Assembly: GCF_022024235.1 (NCBI RefSeq) | Contig: NZ_CP091799.1 | Span: 2,297,001-2,361,000 of the forward strand | Reading direction: 5' to 3' | DNA from: Segatella baroniae B14 | Lineage (GTDB): Bacteria; Bacteroidota; Bacteroidia; Bacteroidales; Bacteroidaceae | DNA length: 64,000 nt | Shown here: positions 47,149 through 55,186 of the stretch, in pieces | Numbering within the stretch: position 1 is the first letter of the stretch | How the letters are laid out: each line of letters begins with the position of its first letter | Program-made: the position numbers and the translations under genes | Notes under the pieces: model-generated | Told to the model about the DNA's origin: nothing | What the model saw: the letters and a program-made list of their open reading frames with translations, nothing else | Databases searched by the model: none

Positions 47149-47188
47149 ATTTTTTCTTTTTTTATTGTTGTTATAAGTTTGCTTCTAT

Positions 47189-48052
47189 TTATTCAGGTAA
47201 CTCGATTTCACCTTCAAATGCGAAAGCTGCCGGACCAGTCATATATATATGATTATTATTCGCTTTCCATTCTATTTCGAGTGTTCCGCCATCCATGACG
47301 ATTTTACTTTTACGTTCAGCTCGTCCGGTCAGTGCAGCTGCTACAGCAGTGGCGCAGGCACCAGTTCCACAGGCCAAGGTAATTCCGCTACCTCTTTCCC
47401 ATACTCGGGTTCTGATTTCTCCGTTAGCTCTTACTTCTGCAAATTCGATATTGCATCGTTGTGGAAAAGCAGGATGCACCTCAAGTTTACTTCCGTATCG
47501 AGCAATGTCGATGGTGTCAATATCATTAACGAATATTACGTAGTGTGGATTGCCCATTGAAACAAAAGTTCCGTTAAATATCCTATCTTCTATCTGAATA
47601 TTTTTTCCTACTTCTGCATTATACTGGGCTTTTTCCTCGAGTTGAGGCTCTAACATATCTACGGTTACCGATTCAACCTCCGTTTTTCCTGTTTCCTTAT
47701 TATCTATAAGGTGGAGTTTCAGTATTTTTACTCCCGAAAGAGTTTCCAGTCTGATTTCCTCTTGAAAAGTCAGTCCTTTTTCATATAGGTATTTGCCAAT
47801 ACATCGGCTGGCATTACCACACATCATAGCTTCAGATCCGTCTGCATTATAAATATGCATGGAGTAATCAGCTTTGGCGGGATCGCTAGGTCTTCCTATC
47901 AGTACCAATCCATCACTTCCTATTTTAAAGTGGTACTTACTCCATATTTGTGAAGCCAAACTTGGATTAGGTATTGGATAAGCCAAGGTGTTGACATAGA
48001 TATAATCATTGCCTGCTCCTTGCATTTTTGTAAATCTTATCTTATTTGACAT
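47189..48052 (-). CDS. dapF: Diaminopimelate epimerase
   Basis: This 287-residue enzyme interconverts LL- and meso-diaminopimelate for peptidoglycan and lysine. The start is the ATG at 48052, preceded by AAAGGGA at a good distance; reading from 48115 adds a basic, non-conserved stretch. [13 protein letters not shown] opens the fold. The two catalytic cysteines are in MMCGNASRC and ACGTGACA, and GNPHYVIF is conserved. It is the first gene of the leftward operon dapF-dapL-barrel-glnN. Confidence 0.96.
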   Translation of the reverse strand: MSNKIRFTKMQGAGNDYIYVNTLAYPIPNPSLASQIWSKYHFKIGSDGLVLIGRPSDPAKADYSMHIYNADGSEAMMCGNASRCIGKYLYEKGLTFQEEIRLETLSGVKILKLHLIDNKETGKTEVESVTVDMLEPQLEEKAQYNAEVGKNIQIEDRIFNGTFVSMGNPHYVIFVNDIDTIDIARYGSKLEVHPAFPQRCNIEFAEVRANGEIRTRVWERGSGITLACGTGACATAVAAALTGRAERKSKIVMDGGTLEIEWKANNNHIYMTGPAAFAFEGEIELPE

Positions 48053-48101
48053 TTTGTGTCCCTTTCTTTTATTCCTGTTACCATTTGTTTGATTACGTTT
48101 G

Positions 48102-48109
48102 CAAATGTA
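48102..48109 (-). promoter_or_regulatory. -7 element of the dapF operon
   Basis: Read leftward, TACATTTG matches TAnnTTTG about 50 bp before the dapF start. The 329-bp space between dapF and glnK (48053-48381) is AT-rich, carries this and one rightward -7 element, and shows no ORF. I could not pick out an operator. Confidence 0.55.
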
Positions 48110-48310
48110 CAACAAAATGTCGTCTTTTTAATACAAAAATAATCAATATTCCAAAATATTTTTTCATTATCTTATAATTTGATACTAAATATATGCAAAT
48201 ATAGAACAAATTGTAAGTATTTTGCTGTTTAGTGTTTAAAGGTTGTAAGTTAAATAAAATTTATTCTTTCAAAATGAATCTGATTTGTGTGATATAATAG
48301 CAAAAAGTTA

Positions 48311-48318
48311 TAAATTTG
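48311..48318 (+). promoter_or_regulatory. -7 element of the glnK-amtB transcript
   Basis: TAAATTTG matches TAnnTTTG about 64 bp before the glnK start codon, with a GAAAGG ribosome site just before the ATG. Confidence 0.55.
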
Positions 48319-48381
48319 CAGTGTTGAATTTACAAAATGTCAACCAATAGAGGTTTTAATCAATAAAAAGAAAGGTAAATC

Positions 48382-48738
48382 ATGAAAAAGATTGAAGCAA
48401 TCATTAGAAAAACCAAATTTGACGATGTTAAGGAAGCTTTACTAGCTGCAGATATCGAATGGTTTTCTTATTATGACGTTCGTGGTGAAGGTAAAATGCG
48501 CCAGGCACGTATTTACAGAGGTGTCATGTACGATACAAGCAGTATCGAACGTGTACTTCTTAATGTTGTAGTAAGAGAAAAAAACGTAGAGCGTACAATA
48601 TCGGCTATTCAGAAAGCTGCTCAAACAGGTGAGGTCGGTGATGGACGAATCTTCGTTATTCCAGTAGAAGATACGGTTAGAATCCGTACAGGTGAGCGTG
48701 GAGATATCGCCTTGTATAATGCCGAACAGGAAAAGTAA
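48382..48738 (+). CDS. glnK: PII nitrogen regulatory protein (GlnK-like) with an unusual T-loop
   Basis: This 118-residue signal protein binds ATP/ADP and 2-oxoglutarate and usually plugs AmtB when nitrogen is plentiful. The start MKKIEAIIRKTKFDDVKEAL, the B-loop TGEVGDGRIFV and the C-loop VRIRTGERGD are conserved. Differences are in the T-loop: 35-46 reads GEGKMRQARIYR, one residue shorter than in E. coli GlnB, and Met39 stands where Gln39 helps bind 2-oxoglutarate. Tyr45 and Tyr50 correspond to Tyr46 and Tyr51. It is 57 bp before amtB, the standard partner arrangement. Confidence 0.94.
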   Translation: MKKIEAIIRKTKFDDVKEALLAADIEWFSYYDVRGEGKMRQARIYRGVMYDTSSIERVLLNVVVREKNVERTISAIQKAAQTGEVGDGRIFVIPVEDTVRIRTGERGDIALYNAEQEK

Positions 48739-48795
48739 AAGCTCATCTTATTAACAACACAGCACATTATTATTAACGACAAAACAAACACAACA

Positions 48796-50061
48796 ATGAC
48801 AGTACAAGATTTAGGAATATCAATCGATACCATTTGGATGCTTTTAGCAGCCATGTTAGTCTTTTTCATGCAACCGGGTTTCGCTCTTTGTGAGGCAGGT
48901 TTTACCCGTAGTAAAAACACAGCCAATATCCTCTTTAAGAACTTTGTTGACTTTATGGTCGGTTCGTTACTTTTTTGGTTTGTAGGTTTTGGTTTTATGT
49001 TTGGTTCTGATGGTCAGGGCTTTATCGGAATGCCAAACTTTGGTGATCTTTCTTTTTATACCAATAGTGCAGGTTTGCCTACAGAAGGCTTCTTGATTTT
49101 TGAAACTGTATTCTGCGCTACTAGTGCAACCATAGTTTCTGGTGCTATGGCAGAGCGCACCAAGTTCTCAATGTACTGTGTTTACAGTTTCTTTATATCA
49201 TTGCTTATTTACCCTGTAGAAGGTCACTGGACATGGGGTGGCGGATGGCTATGTAACGGTGAAGAGGGTAGTTTTATGATGAACACCTTCGGTACAGTAT
49301 TTCACGATTTTGCCGGTAGTGCTATTGTTCACTCTGTAGGTGGTGTATTAGCTTTGATAGGTGCCATTATTCTTGGTCCTCGTTTGGGCAAGTACGATAA
49401 GAATGGTAAGAGCAAAGCAATTCCTGGTCATAACCTTATGGCTGCAGCTTTAGGTGTTTTAATCCTTTGGTTTGGGTGGTTTGGTTTCAATCCTGGTTCA
49501 CAGTTAGCTGCTAGTGGTGCTGTAAACCGTGAAGCTATCTCTCACGTATTCTTGACCACCAACCTTGCTGCTGTTGCTGGTGGTATTGCTACTATGCTTT
49601 TATCGTGGGTTAAGTATGGCAAACCATCATTCTCATTGATGCTCAACGGTGTTCTTGCCGGTTTGGTGGGTATTACAGCTGGTTGCGATATGGTATCGCC
49701 TACTGGTGCCGTTATTATCGGTCTTATTTGCGGTATAATCTTGCCTTATGGTATCGAATTTATTGATCAGAAACTTCATATTGACGACCCTGTAGGTGCA
49801 AGTTCTGTTCACGGTATCTGTGGTATTGTTGGTACATTGCTTACAGGTCTGCTCAGTGTAAGTGAGGGAGCCTTCTATGGTCATGGCTTTGGATTCTTAG
49901 GTGCTCAGTTTTTGGGTATTGTATGTATTGATCTTTGGGCAGCTGTGAGCGGTTTTATCCTCTTTTATACCATCAAGCGTGTAAAGGGTCTCCGAGTAGA
50001 CAAGCGAATAGAAGAAGAAGGACTCGATATCTACGAGCATGGTGAGTCTTGCTACAACTAA
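48796..50061 (+). CDS. amtB: Ammonium transporter
   Basis: This 421-residue Amt-family inner-membrane channel has about 11 membrane helices and starts IDTIWMLLAAMLVFFMQPGFALCEAG. The twin pore histidines are in FHDFAGSAIVHSVGG and SSVHGICGIVG; the phenylalanine gate region and LILWFGWFGFNPGSQLA are conserved. The C-terminal tail (DKRIEEEGLDIYEHGESC) is the usual PII-contacting segment. It follows glnK by 57 bp. A hairpin separates it from asnB. Confidence 0.97.
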   Translation: MTVQDLGISIDTIWMLLAAMLVFFMQPGFALCEAGFTRSKNTANILFKNFVDFMVGSLLFWFVGFGFMFGSDGQGFIGMPNFGDLSFYTNSAGLPTEGFLIFETVFCATSATIVSGAMAERTKFSMYCVYSFFISLLIYPVEGHWTWGGGWLCNGEEGSFMMNTFGTVFHDFAGSAIVHSVGGVLALIGAIILGPRLGKYDKNGKSKAIPGHNLMAAALGVLILWFGWFGFNPGSQLAASGAVNREAISHVFLTTNLAAVAGGIATMLLSWVKYGKPSFSLMLNGVLAGLVGITAGCDMVSPTGAVIIGLICGIILPYGIEFIDQKLHIDDPVGASSVHGICGIVGTLLTGLLSVSEGAFYGHGFGFLGAQFLGIVCIDLWAAVSGFILFYTIKRVKGLRVDKRIEEEGLDIYEHGESCYN

Positions 50062-50088
50062 TGTTAGATTTCTAATTAAAAAATATGG

Positions 50089-50114
50089 CTCCAGTGTAAG
50101 GCACTGGAGTTTTT
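50089..50114 (+). terminator. Terminator or attenuator between amtB and asnB
   Basis: A perfect 8-bp stem CTCCAGTG/CACTGGAG with a 5-nt loop and a TTTTT tail lies 27 bp after amtB and 23 bp before asnB. As no promoter fits in the short space to asnB, it may act as partial terminator so that asnB is made by readthrough. Confidence 0.75.
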
Positions 50115-50137
50115 GTGCAACTTAAATCATTACCAAT

Positions 50138-51835
50138 ATGTGTGGAATAGTATCAATTTTTAATATTCAGGAGCAAACTCTTGAATGGCGGCAGAAGGCG
50201 TTGAGGATGAGTCAGAAAATTCGTCATCGTGGACCAGACTGGAGTGGTATCTATTGTGGCGGTTCTGCTATTCTTGCTCATGAACGATTGAGCATTGTTG
50301 ATCCAGAATCGGGTAAGCAGCCTTTGTTTGCGCCTGATAAAAAACAGGTTTTGGCCGTTAATGGTGAAATCTATAACCATCTTGAAATACGTAAAGAGTT
50401 TGCTAACAAATACCAGTTTCAGACCGGAAGTGACTGCGAAGTAATCTTGGCATTGTATCGTGAGATGAAAGCTACAGGCGAAATTACCCCAACCCGTTTG
50501 ACCGAAATGCTTGAAAAACTCAGTGGAATCTTTGCTTTCGCACTTTATGATGTCGAGTCTGATACTTTTCTCATAGCTCGCGATCCTATCGGTGTAATTC
50601 CTCTTTATATCGGCTATGATAAAGACGGTAAAGTATATTGTGCGAGTGAACTGAAGGCTTTAGAAGGACAGTGCGACCGTTATGAGCCATTCCTTCCTGG
50701 TCATTTCTACTGGAGTGGTGCTCCTGGTATGAAACGATACTATAGCCGCGATTGGTTTGAGTACGATAACATTAAGAATAATGAATCTAGTGTAAAGAGC
50801 ATTCATGATGCCTTGGAAGACGCTGTGAAGCGTCAGCTTATGAGCGATGTACCTTATGGTGTGCTTCTAAGTGGTGGTCTCGATTCTTCTGTGATTTCTG
50901 CAATTGCCGAGAAGTATTCTCAACATCGTGTCGAGGAAGACGGTAAAACCCGTGCTTGGTGGCCTCGTTTGCACTCTTTTGCTGTAGGTTTGAAGGGAGC
51001 ACCCGATTTAGCTAAGGCTAAATTGGTGGCTGATCATATCGGAACTGTACATCATGAGATAAATTATACCATCCAAGAGGGGTTAGATGCCATACGCGAT
51101 GTTATTTATTTCATAGAAACGTATGATGTGACTACGGTACGTGCTTCTACACCGATGTATCTATTGGCTCGTGTTATTAAGTCGATGGGCATCAAAATGG
51201 TACTTTCGGGTGAGGGCGCCGATGAAATTTTCGGTGGTTACCTCTATTTCCACAAAGCTCCAAATGCACAAGCTTTTCATGAGGAAACGGTTCGCAAGTT
51301 GAGCAAATTGTATATGTACGATTGTCTTCGTGCTAACAAGAGCCTTTGTGCCTGGGGTGTGGAGGGACGTGTGCCATTCCTCGATAAAGAGTTTCTTGAT
51401 GTTGCTATGCGTACTAATCCAGAGGCAAAGATGTGCCCGGGCCAGACAATGGAGAAGAAAATTGTGCGTGAAGCTTTTGCTGATATGTTGCCAGAAGAAG
51501 TTGCTTGGCGACAAAAAGAGCAATTTAGTGATGGTGTAGGATATAGTTGGATAGACACATTGAAGCAGATTACCAGTTCTGCCGTTAGTGATGAGCAGAT
51601 GGCTCATGCAGAAGAGCGATTCCCTATCAACCCACCGCAGAATAAAGAAGAATATTATTATCGTAGTATTTTTGCCGAGCACTTCCCAAGTGACAGTGCT
51701 GCTAGGAGTGTTCCATCTGTGCCAAGTGTGGCTTGTAGTACAGCAGAAGCACTTGCCTGGGATGCATCGTTCAAGAATATGAATGATCCTAGTGGACGTG
51801 CCGTTCGGGGTGTACATGAGGAAGCTTACGAATAA
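50138..51835 (+). CDS. asnB: Asparagine synthase (glutamine-hydrolysing)
   Basis: This 565-residue enzyme makes asparagine from aspartate, ATP and glutamine. The N-terminal glutaminase domain starts MCGIVSIF with nucleophile Cys2 and has RHRGPDWSG and AVNGEIYNHLEIR. The synthetase domain has the ATP-binding LLSGGLDSSVISA and LSGEGADEIFGGY. Length and C-terminus fit AsnB of E. coli type. Located after amtB, it provides a sink for the newly fixed amide nitrogen. The C-terminal tail after residue ~510 (rich in Ser, Ala and Val) is ordinary for the family. Confidence 0.97.
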   Translation: MCGIVSIFNIQEQTLEWRQKALRMSQKIRHRGPDWSGIYCGGSAILAHERLSIVDPESGKQPLFAPDKKQVLAVNGEIYNHLEIRKEFANKYQFQTGSDCEVILALYREMKATGEITPTRLTEMLEKLSGIFAFALYDVESDTFLIARDPIGVIPLYIGYDKDGKVYCASELKALEGQCDRYEPFLPGHFYWSGAPGMKRYYSRDWFEYDNIKNNESSVKSIHDALEDAVKRQLMSDVPYGVLLSGGLDSSVISAIAEKYSQHRVEEDGKTRAWWPRLHSFAVGLKGAPDLAKAKLVADHIGTVHHEINYTIQEGLDAIRDVIYFIETYDVTTVRASTPMYLLARVIKSMGIKMVLSGEGADEIFGGYLYFHKAPNAQAFHEETVRKLSKLYMYDCLRANKSLCAWGVEGRVPFLDKEFLDVAMRTNPEAKMCPGQTMEKKIVREAFADMLPEEVAWRQKEQFSDGVGYSWIDTLKQITSSAVSDEQMAHAEERFPINPPQNKEEYYYRSIFAEHFPSDSAARSVPSVPSVACSTAEALAWDASFKNMNDPSGRAVRGVHEEAYE

Positions 51836-51842
51836 AAAAAAT

Positions 51843-51889
51843 AAATCGCACTGAGATTTCTATAGATCACAGTGCGATTTAATTTTTTT
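51843..51889 (+). terminator. Terminator after asnB
   Basis: An 11-bp perfect stem AAATCGCACTG/CAGTGCGATTT with a 16-nt loop ends in seven T. It may also serve the convergent GH43 gene from the other strand. Confidence 0.88.
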
Positions 51890-51902
51890 GTTAAGGCGTT
51901 TC

Positions 51903-52952
51903 TTATTTTTTAAGTTTCTGATCCCATTTGAGCAAGCGTTTATATTCTTTCTTGGTAATGCGCATAAAGCTACCGTGCTGAGGACCGGTAACCCCTTCGA
52001 TGTCCACGGGATCGTGGAAATTGCGTAGATTTTCATCGGCTTTACAGATGCGATAATGCTTAGGATTGTCGCTATATTGTATATAGGCTACACGCCAAGT
52101 CTTATCACCGATTAACTGGAATGCACTTGACCCTTCGCATTTCTTTTTGCCTTCAAAACTTACATAATCATGTTCTACTGGTTCACCCCATCCATGATTC
52201 AGATAATCACTGGTAGCCGTGTAAATACCAGGTTTGCCACCTTCTTTCTTGATAAGCATGTGGAATTTGCCGTCGGATGGAAGATAGTTAATATCAGCAT
52301 CAATTGTAGCATAGCCCCAGTCGAAGAGAAGCTTTGGTGTAGTTAATTTGGTAAAGGTCTTATCTGCATAGCTGTAATACATACGATCATAGCCTTCTTC
52401 TGCGCGGTTAAGCATCGAGTAATAGATCATGTATCCACCTTTTTCACCATTCTCCCAGATATAGTTTGGATCCCAGAATATCTGTGGAGCCCATACACGA
52501 TTAATAGTAGACCAGTCTTTATAAGGTGATGGGGCTTGTGGATCGCAGAATATATTCTGACCTTTGCGATAGTCGAAGGTAACACTAGTCCAATGAATCA
52601 TGTCATCGCTTTTGAGGAGGTCAATGCCATAGTTATCCCATTTATGACTCTTAGCCACACACATGTCGGTTGTTACCATGAGATAGCCCTTACCATCGTG
52701 TGTACGAGTGATGTAAGCATCGCGTGTTCCCCCTTCGATACGTGCATGCTCTTTAGCGTCAAAGATAGGTTTACCTTCGTTGATATCCTGATAGTGATAC
52801 CCATCGCGACTTACAGCGTAGGCTGTCCATTCGCCTTTATCACTCATGTGACAATAGAGATATCCATAGTCTCCCTTTACTAAGTTTTGTGCCAAGAGAG
52901 ATGTCGAAGATACGGTTAATAGTGTTAAAGCGGATAATAGTAATTTTTTCAT
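51903..52952 (-). CDS. GH43-like glycosidase (arabinosidase/xylosidase type), exported
   Basis: This 349-residue protein has a signal peptide ending LLAQ (22) and a five-bladed beta-propeller layout. Candidate catalytic residues are the Asp in GGTRDAYITR (base), the Asp in DADINYLPSDG (pKa modulator) and the Glu in KKCEGSSAFQLIGD (acid), an order that fits GH43. VWAPQIFWDP is the GH43 landmark. The substrate is uncertain; arabinan or arabinoxylan fragments are plausible. It stands alone between nitrogen genes, with its own promoter, away from the pectin locus. Confidence 0.85.
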   Translation of the reverse strand: MKKLLLSALTLLTVSSTSLLAQNLVKGDYGYLYCHMSDKGEWTAYAVSRDGYHYQDINEGKPIFDAKEHARIEGGTRDAYITRTHDGKGYLMVTTDMCVAKSHKWDNYGIDLLKSDDMIHWTSVTFDYRKGQNIFCDPQAPSPYKDWSTINRVWAPQIFWDPNYIWENGEKGGYMIYYSMLNRAEEGYDRMYYSYADKTFTKLTTPKLLFDWGYATIDADINYLPSDGKFHMLIKKEGGKPGIYTATSDYLNHGWGEPVEHDYVSFEGKKKCEGSSAFQLIGDKTWRVAYIQYSDNPKHYRICKADENLRNFHDPVDIEGVTGPQHGSFMRITKKEYKRLLKWDQKLKK

Positions 52953-52982
52953 TGTTTGTTAGGTTAGGTTTATCTTTGAGTG

Positions 52983-52990
52983 CAAAGATA
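52983..52990 (-). promoter_or_regulatory. -7 element for the GH43 gene
   Basis: Read leftward, TATCTTTG matches TAnnTTTG about 31 bp before the start at 52952. Confidence 0.6.
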
Positions 52991-53167
52991 ACACTTTTTT
53001 CTTATTATCATAATTTACAGACTTAAATTTATAGTTTGTTTTTTAATAATTATTATGTATAATGACACTATCGAAAAATAAAATATAAAATCTGTTACAC
53101 AGTGCATCGGCGAATATCTACTAGCTTCTACAGTCTGTTATGGTAGACTTTTAAAAAATATCCCCCA

Positions 53168-53640
53168 AACATAGTTACTAGGAATCGTTATCTAGCTCAA
53201 TATCTTCAACTTTTGGCTTGACTATTTGGTATCTTACTACAACATTCTACCCTTTTTCCAGCAAAGCCATAGCCGGTGATAGGTAAAAGTTTACACTTGA
53301 GCTGACAAACACTATGTTTTCATGGTATAGACACTATGTTTCTACCACGTAAACATGATGTTTTTAACTTGTAAACATAGTGTTTCTGCTTTGTATTATT
53401 CAGGTTGACAAAACAATTGTCTTTTCCTAATTTCATTTGACAGTTTTTACCAGGTTAAACAGAATTACTTGTCAACATTGTTTAAATCGTACTGAAAACC
53501 TTGTCAGTCGTGTCCGCTACTTCCTAAAAGACTTGACAACCTAGAAAATATTACAAAAATAGCATATTTGAAACATTTTAGCAATGCTAACTATAAATAA
53601 GCAAATCACAAGACAGTTTGTGTCAACTAAATTTAAATAT
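53168..53640. repeat. Intergenic repeat element, copy 2
   Basis: The 770-bp gap between the GH43 and gltD genes carries this element. Its left end (53184-53220, ATCGTTATCTAGCTCA then TTCAACTTTTGG) and right end (53600-53640, ACAAGACAGTTTGTGTCAA) match copy 1 at 8106-8461 in the same orientation. The core is a 22-bp tandem array (53307-53394), followed by about 200 bp absent from copy 1 that is rich in TTGACA/TTGTCA-like words. No ORF is visible. The rest of the gap (52991-53167) is AT-rich with nothing recognisable. Confidence 0.8.
53307..53394. repeat. Four 22-bp tandem units with palindromic cores
   Basis: Units at 53307, 53329, 53351 and 53373 are each a 13-bp core plus a 9-bp variable part. 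The first core AAACACTATGTTT and the last AAACATAGTGTTT are exact reverse complements; the two middle ones are variants. The array can therefore pair end to end as well as within units. Confidence 0.9.
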
Positions 53641-53660
53641 AACAGATAAATTTAAGCCCC

Positions 53661-53695
53661 AAAAAACGGGTGAGATATCCACTGATACCTCACCC
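53661..53695 (-). terminator. Terminator of gltB-gltD
   Basis: A 12-bp stem (53668-53679 with 53684-53695, two G-U or mismatch positions) with a 4-nt loop is followed leftward by G and six T. Confidence 0.9.
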
Positions 53696-53722
53696 TCTGC
53701 AATGCATATTTGATAGGGATAA

Positions 53723-55159
53723 TTACTTTTGCAAGTATTTATCTATTTTAGCAGCAGTTTCTCTACCACTAGCCAAGGCGCGTACCACCAAGCTAGCTCC
53801 GTTAGCAGCATCACCTGCTACGAAGACATTCTCAGGAAATTCAGGTTGGTTAGGCTTCAAGAATCCCATTGCCAAAAGTACCATATCGGCTTTGATTATT
53901 TCCGGTTCCTTGGCAGGTTTCATTAAAGGTCTACCACCTTCAGGGTTAGGCTCCCAAGTAATTTCTTGTACTTTGACACCAGTGAGTTTACCATTTTTGC
54001 CTAAGAATTCCAAAGAATTGATATTCCATCTTCGCTCGCAACCTTCTTCGTGAGCGAAGGTAGTCTTGAGGGTTCGTGGCCAGTTTGGCCATGGGTTGTT
54101 TGGATCATCAGGACCAACGGGTGGTTTAGGCATAATCTCAATCTGTGTAACGCTCTTACATCCTTGACGGTGAGCTGTACCGATACAGTCAGAACCGGTA
54201 TCACCACCACCGATGACAAGTACGTCTTTGCCCTTTGCATTAACCAATTGATCTTTGCTGAATTCTTGTCCGTAGAGTACACGGTTTTGTTGAGACAACA
54301 TTTCAAGGGCAAAGTATACACCCTTTAAGTCGCGTCCAGGAATCTTGAGATCTCGAGCAGTAGGAGTACCTGTGGTAATTACGACAGCATCATACTGCTT
54401 GCTGAGTTCCTCGGCTGTAACCGTCTTATCCTGACCTAAAGTAGGGTCGTTTTGGATATCATCAGCGATTTCGCCCTTTTTCTCTTCACCCTTTTTAGCT
54501 GGTGTATCAACTAATTTAGTATTAAATTGGAAGATAATGCCTTCTTGGCGAAGTACCTCCATGCGGCGATCGATGATAATCTTGTTCAGTTTGAAATTTG
54601 GAATACCAAAGCGAAGCAGACCACCTGCGTCTTCACGAGCCTCGATGACAGTAACCTGATAACCCATCTGATTGAGCTGGGTAGCAGCAGAAAGTCCTGC
54701 CGGACCTGCTCCCACTACACATACGGTTTTACCATTTCGCTCAGGAATACGAGGCTGAACGAAATCTTCCTCGAAAGCCTTTTCTATGATGGAACACTCA
54801 TCTTCACGGTTAGTGGTAGGTTCGTGATCCATTAAGTTAAGAATACAGGCTTTCTCACAGAGTGCAGGACATACTCGTCCTGTGAACTCAGGAAAGTCGT
54901 TGGTGGCTGTCAGCAACTTGAAAGCTAACTTCCAGTCGCCTTTGTAGATAGCATCATTCCATTCTGGTGGTTTATTGCCCAGAGGACATGCCCAATGGCA
55001 GAAAGGTACACCACAATCCATACATCTACTGGCTTGCTGACGTCGATCGTTAGTATTTAAAGTTTGCTCCACTTCACCGAAATCGTGGATTCTATCGTGA
55101 ACCGGTCTGTGTCCGGCTTCCTTACGGTTTATTTCTAAAAATGCTCTAGGATTTCCCAT
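53723..55159 (-). CDS. gltD: Glutamate synthase small subunit
   Basis: This 478-residue FAD/NADPH subunit feeds electrons to GltB. N-terminal cysteines for two [4Fe-4S] clusters are in CMDCGVPFCHWACPLGN and CPALCEKACIL. FAD binding is by VVGAGPAGLSAATQLNQMG and NADPH binding by VIGGGDTGSDCIGTAHRQG, and FVAGDAANGASLVVRALASG closes the FAD site. An insertion rich in Lys and Glu (about 215-235) is present. It follows gltB by 27 bp. Confidence 0.97.
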   Translation of the reverse strand: MGNPRAFLEINRKEAGHRPVHDRIHDFGEVEQTLNTNDRRQQASRCMDCGVPFCHWACPLGNKPPEWNDAIYKGDWKLAFKLLTATNDFPEFTGRVCPALCEKACILNLMDHEPTTNREDECSIIEKAFEEDFVQPRIPERNGKTVCVVGAGPAGLSAATQLNQMGYQVTVIEAREDAGGLLRFGIPNFKLNKIIIDRRMEVLRQEGIIFQFNTKLVDTPAKKGEEKKGEIADDIQNDPTLGQDKTVTAEELSKQYDAVVITTGTPTARDLKIPGRDLKGVYFALEMLSQQNRVLYGQEFSKDQLVNAKGKDVLVIGGGDTGSDCIGTAHRQGCKSVTQIEIMPKPPVGPDDPNNPWPNWPRTLKTTFAHEEGCERRWNINSLEFLGKNGKLTGVKVQEITWEPNPEGGRPLMKPAKEPEIIKADMVLLAMGFLKPNQPEFPENVFVAGDAANGASLVVRALASGRETAAKIDKYLQK

Positions 55160-55186
55160 AACTTTTTTTACTCCTCGTCTTTTGAA

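Noticed and set aside
48053..48115. Longer N-terminus for dapF
   Set aside because: The extra 21 residues are basic and unlike DapF, and the AAAGGGA ribosome site fits the ATG at 48052.
53307..53394. Possible CRISPR array
   Set aside because: The variable parts between cores are only 9 bp, the cores differ from each other and are palindromic, and no cas gene is near.
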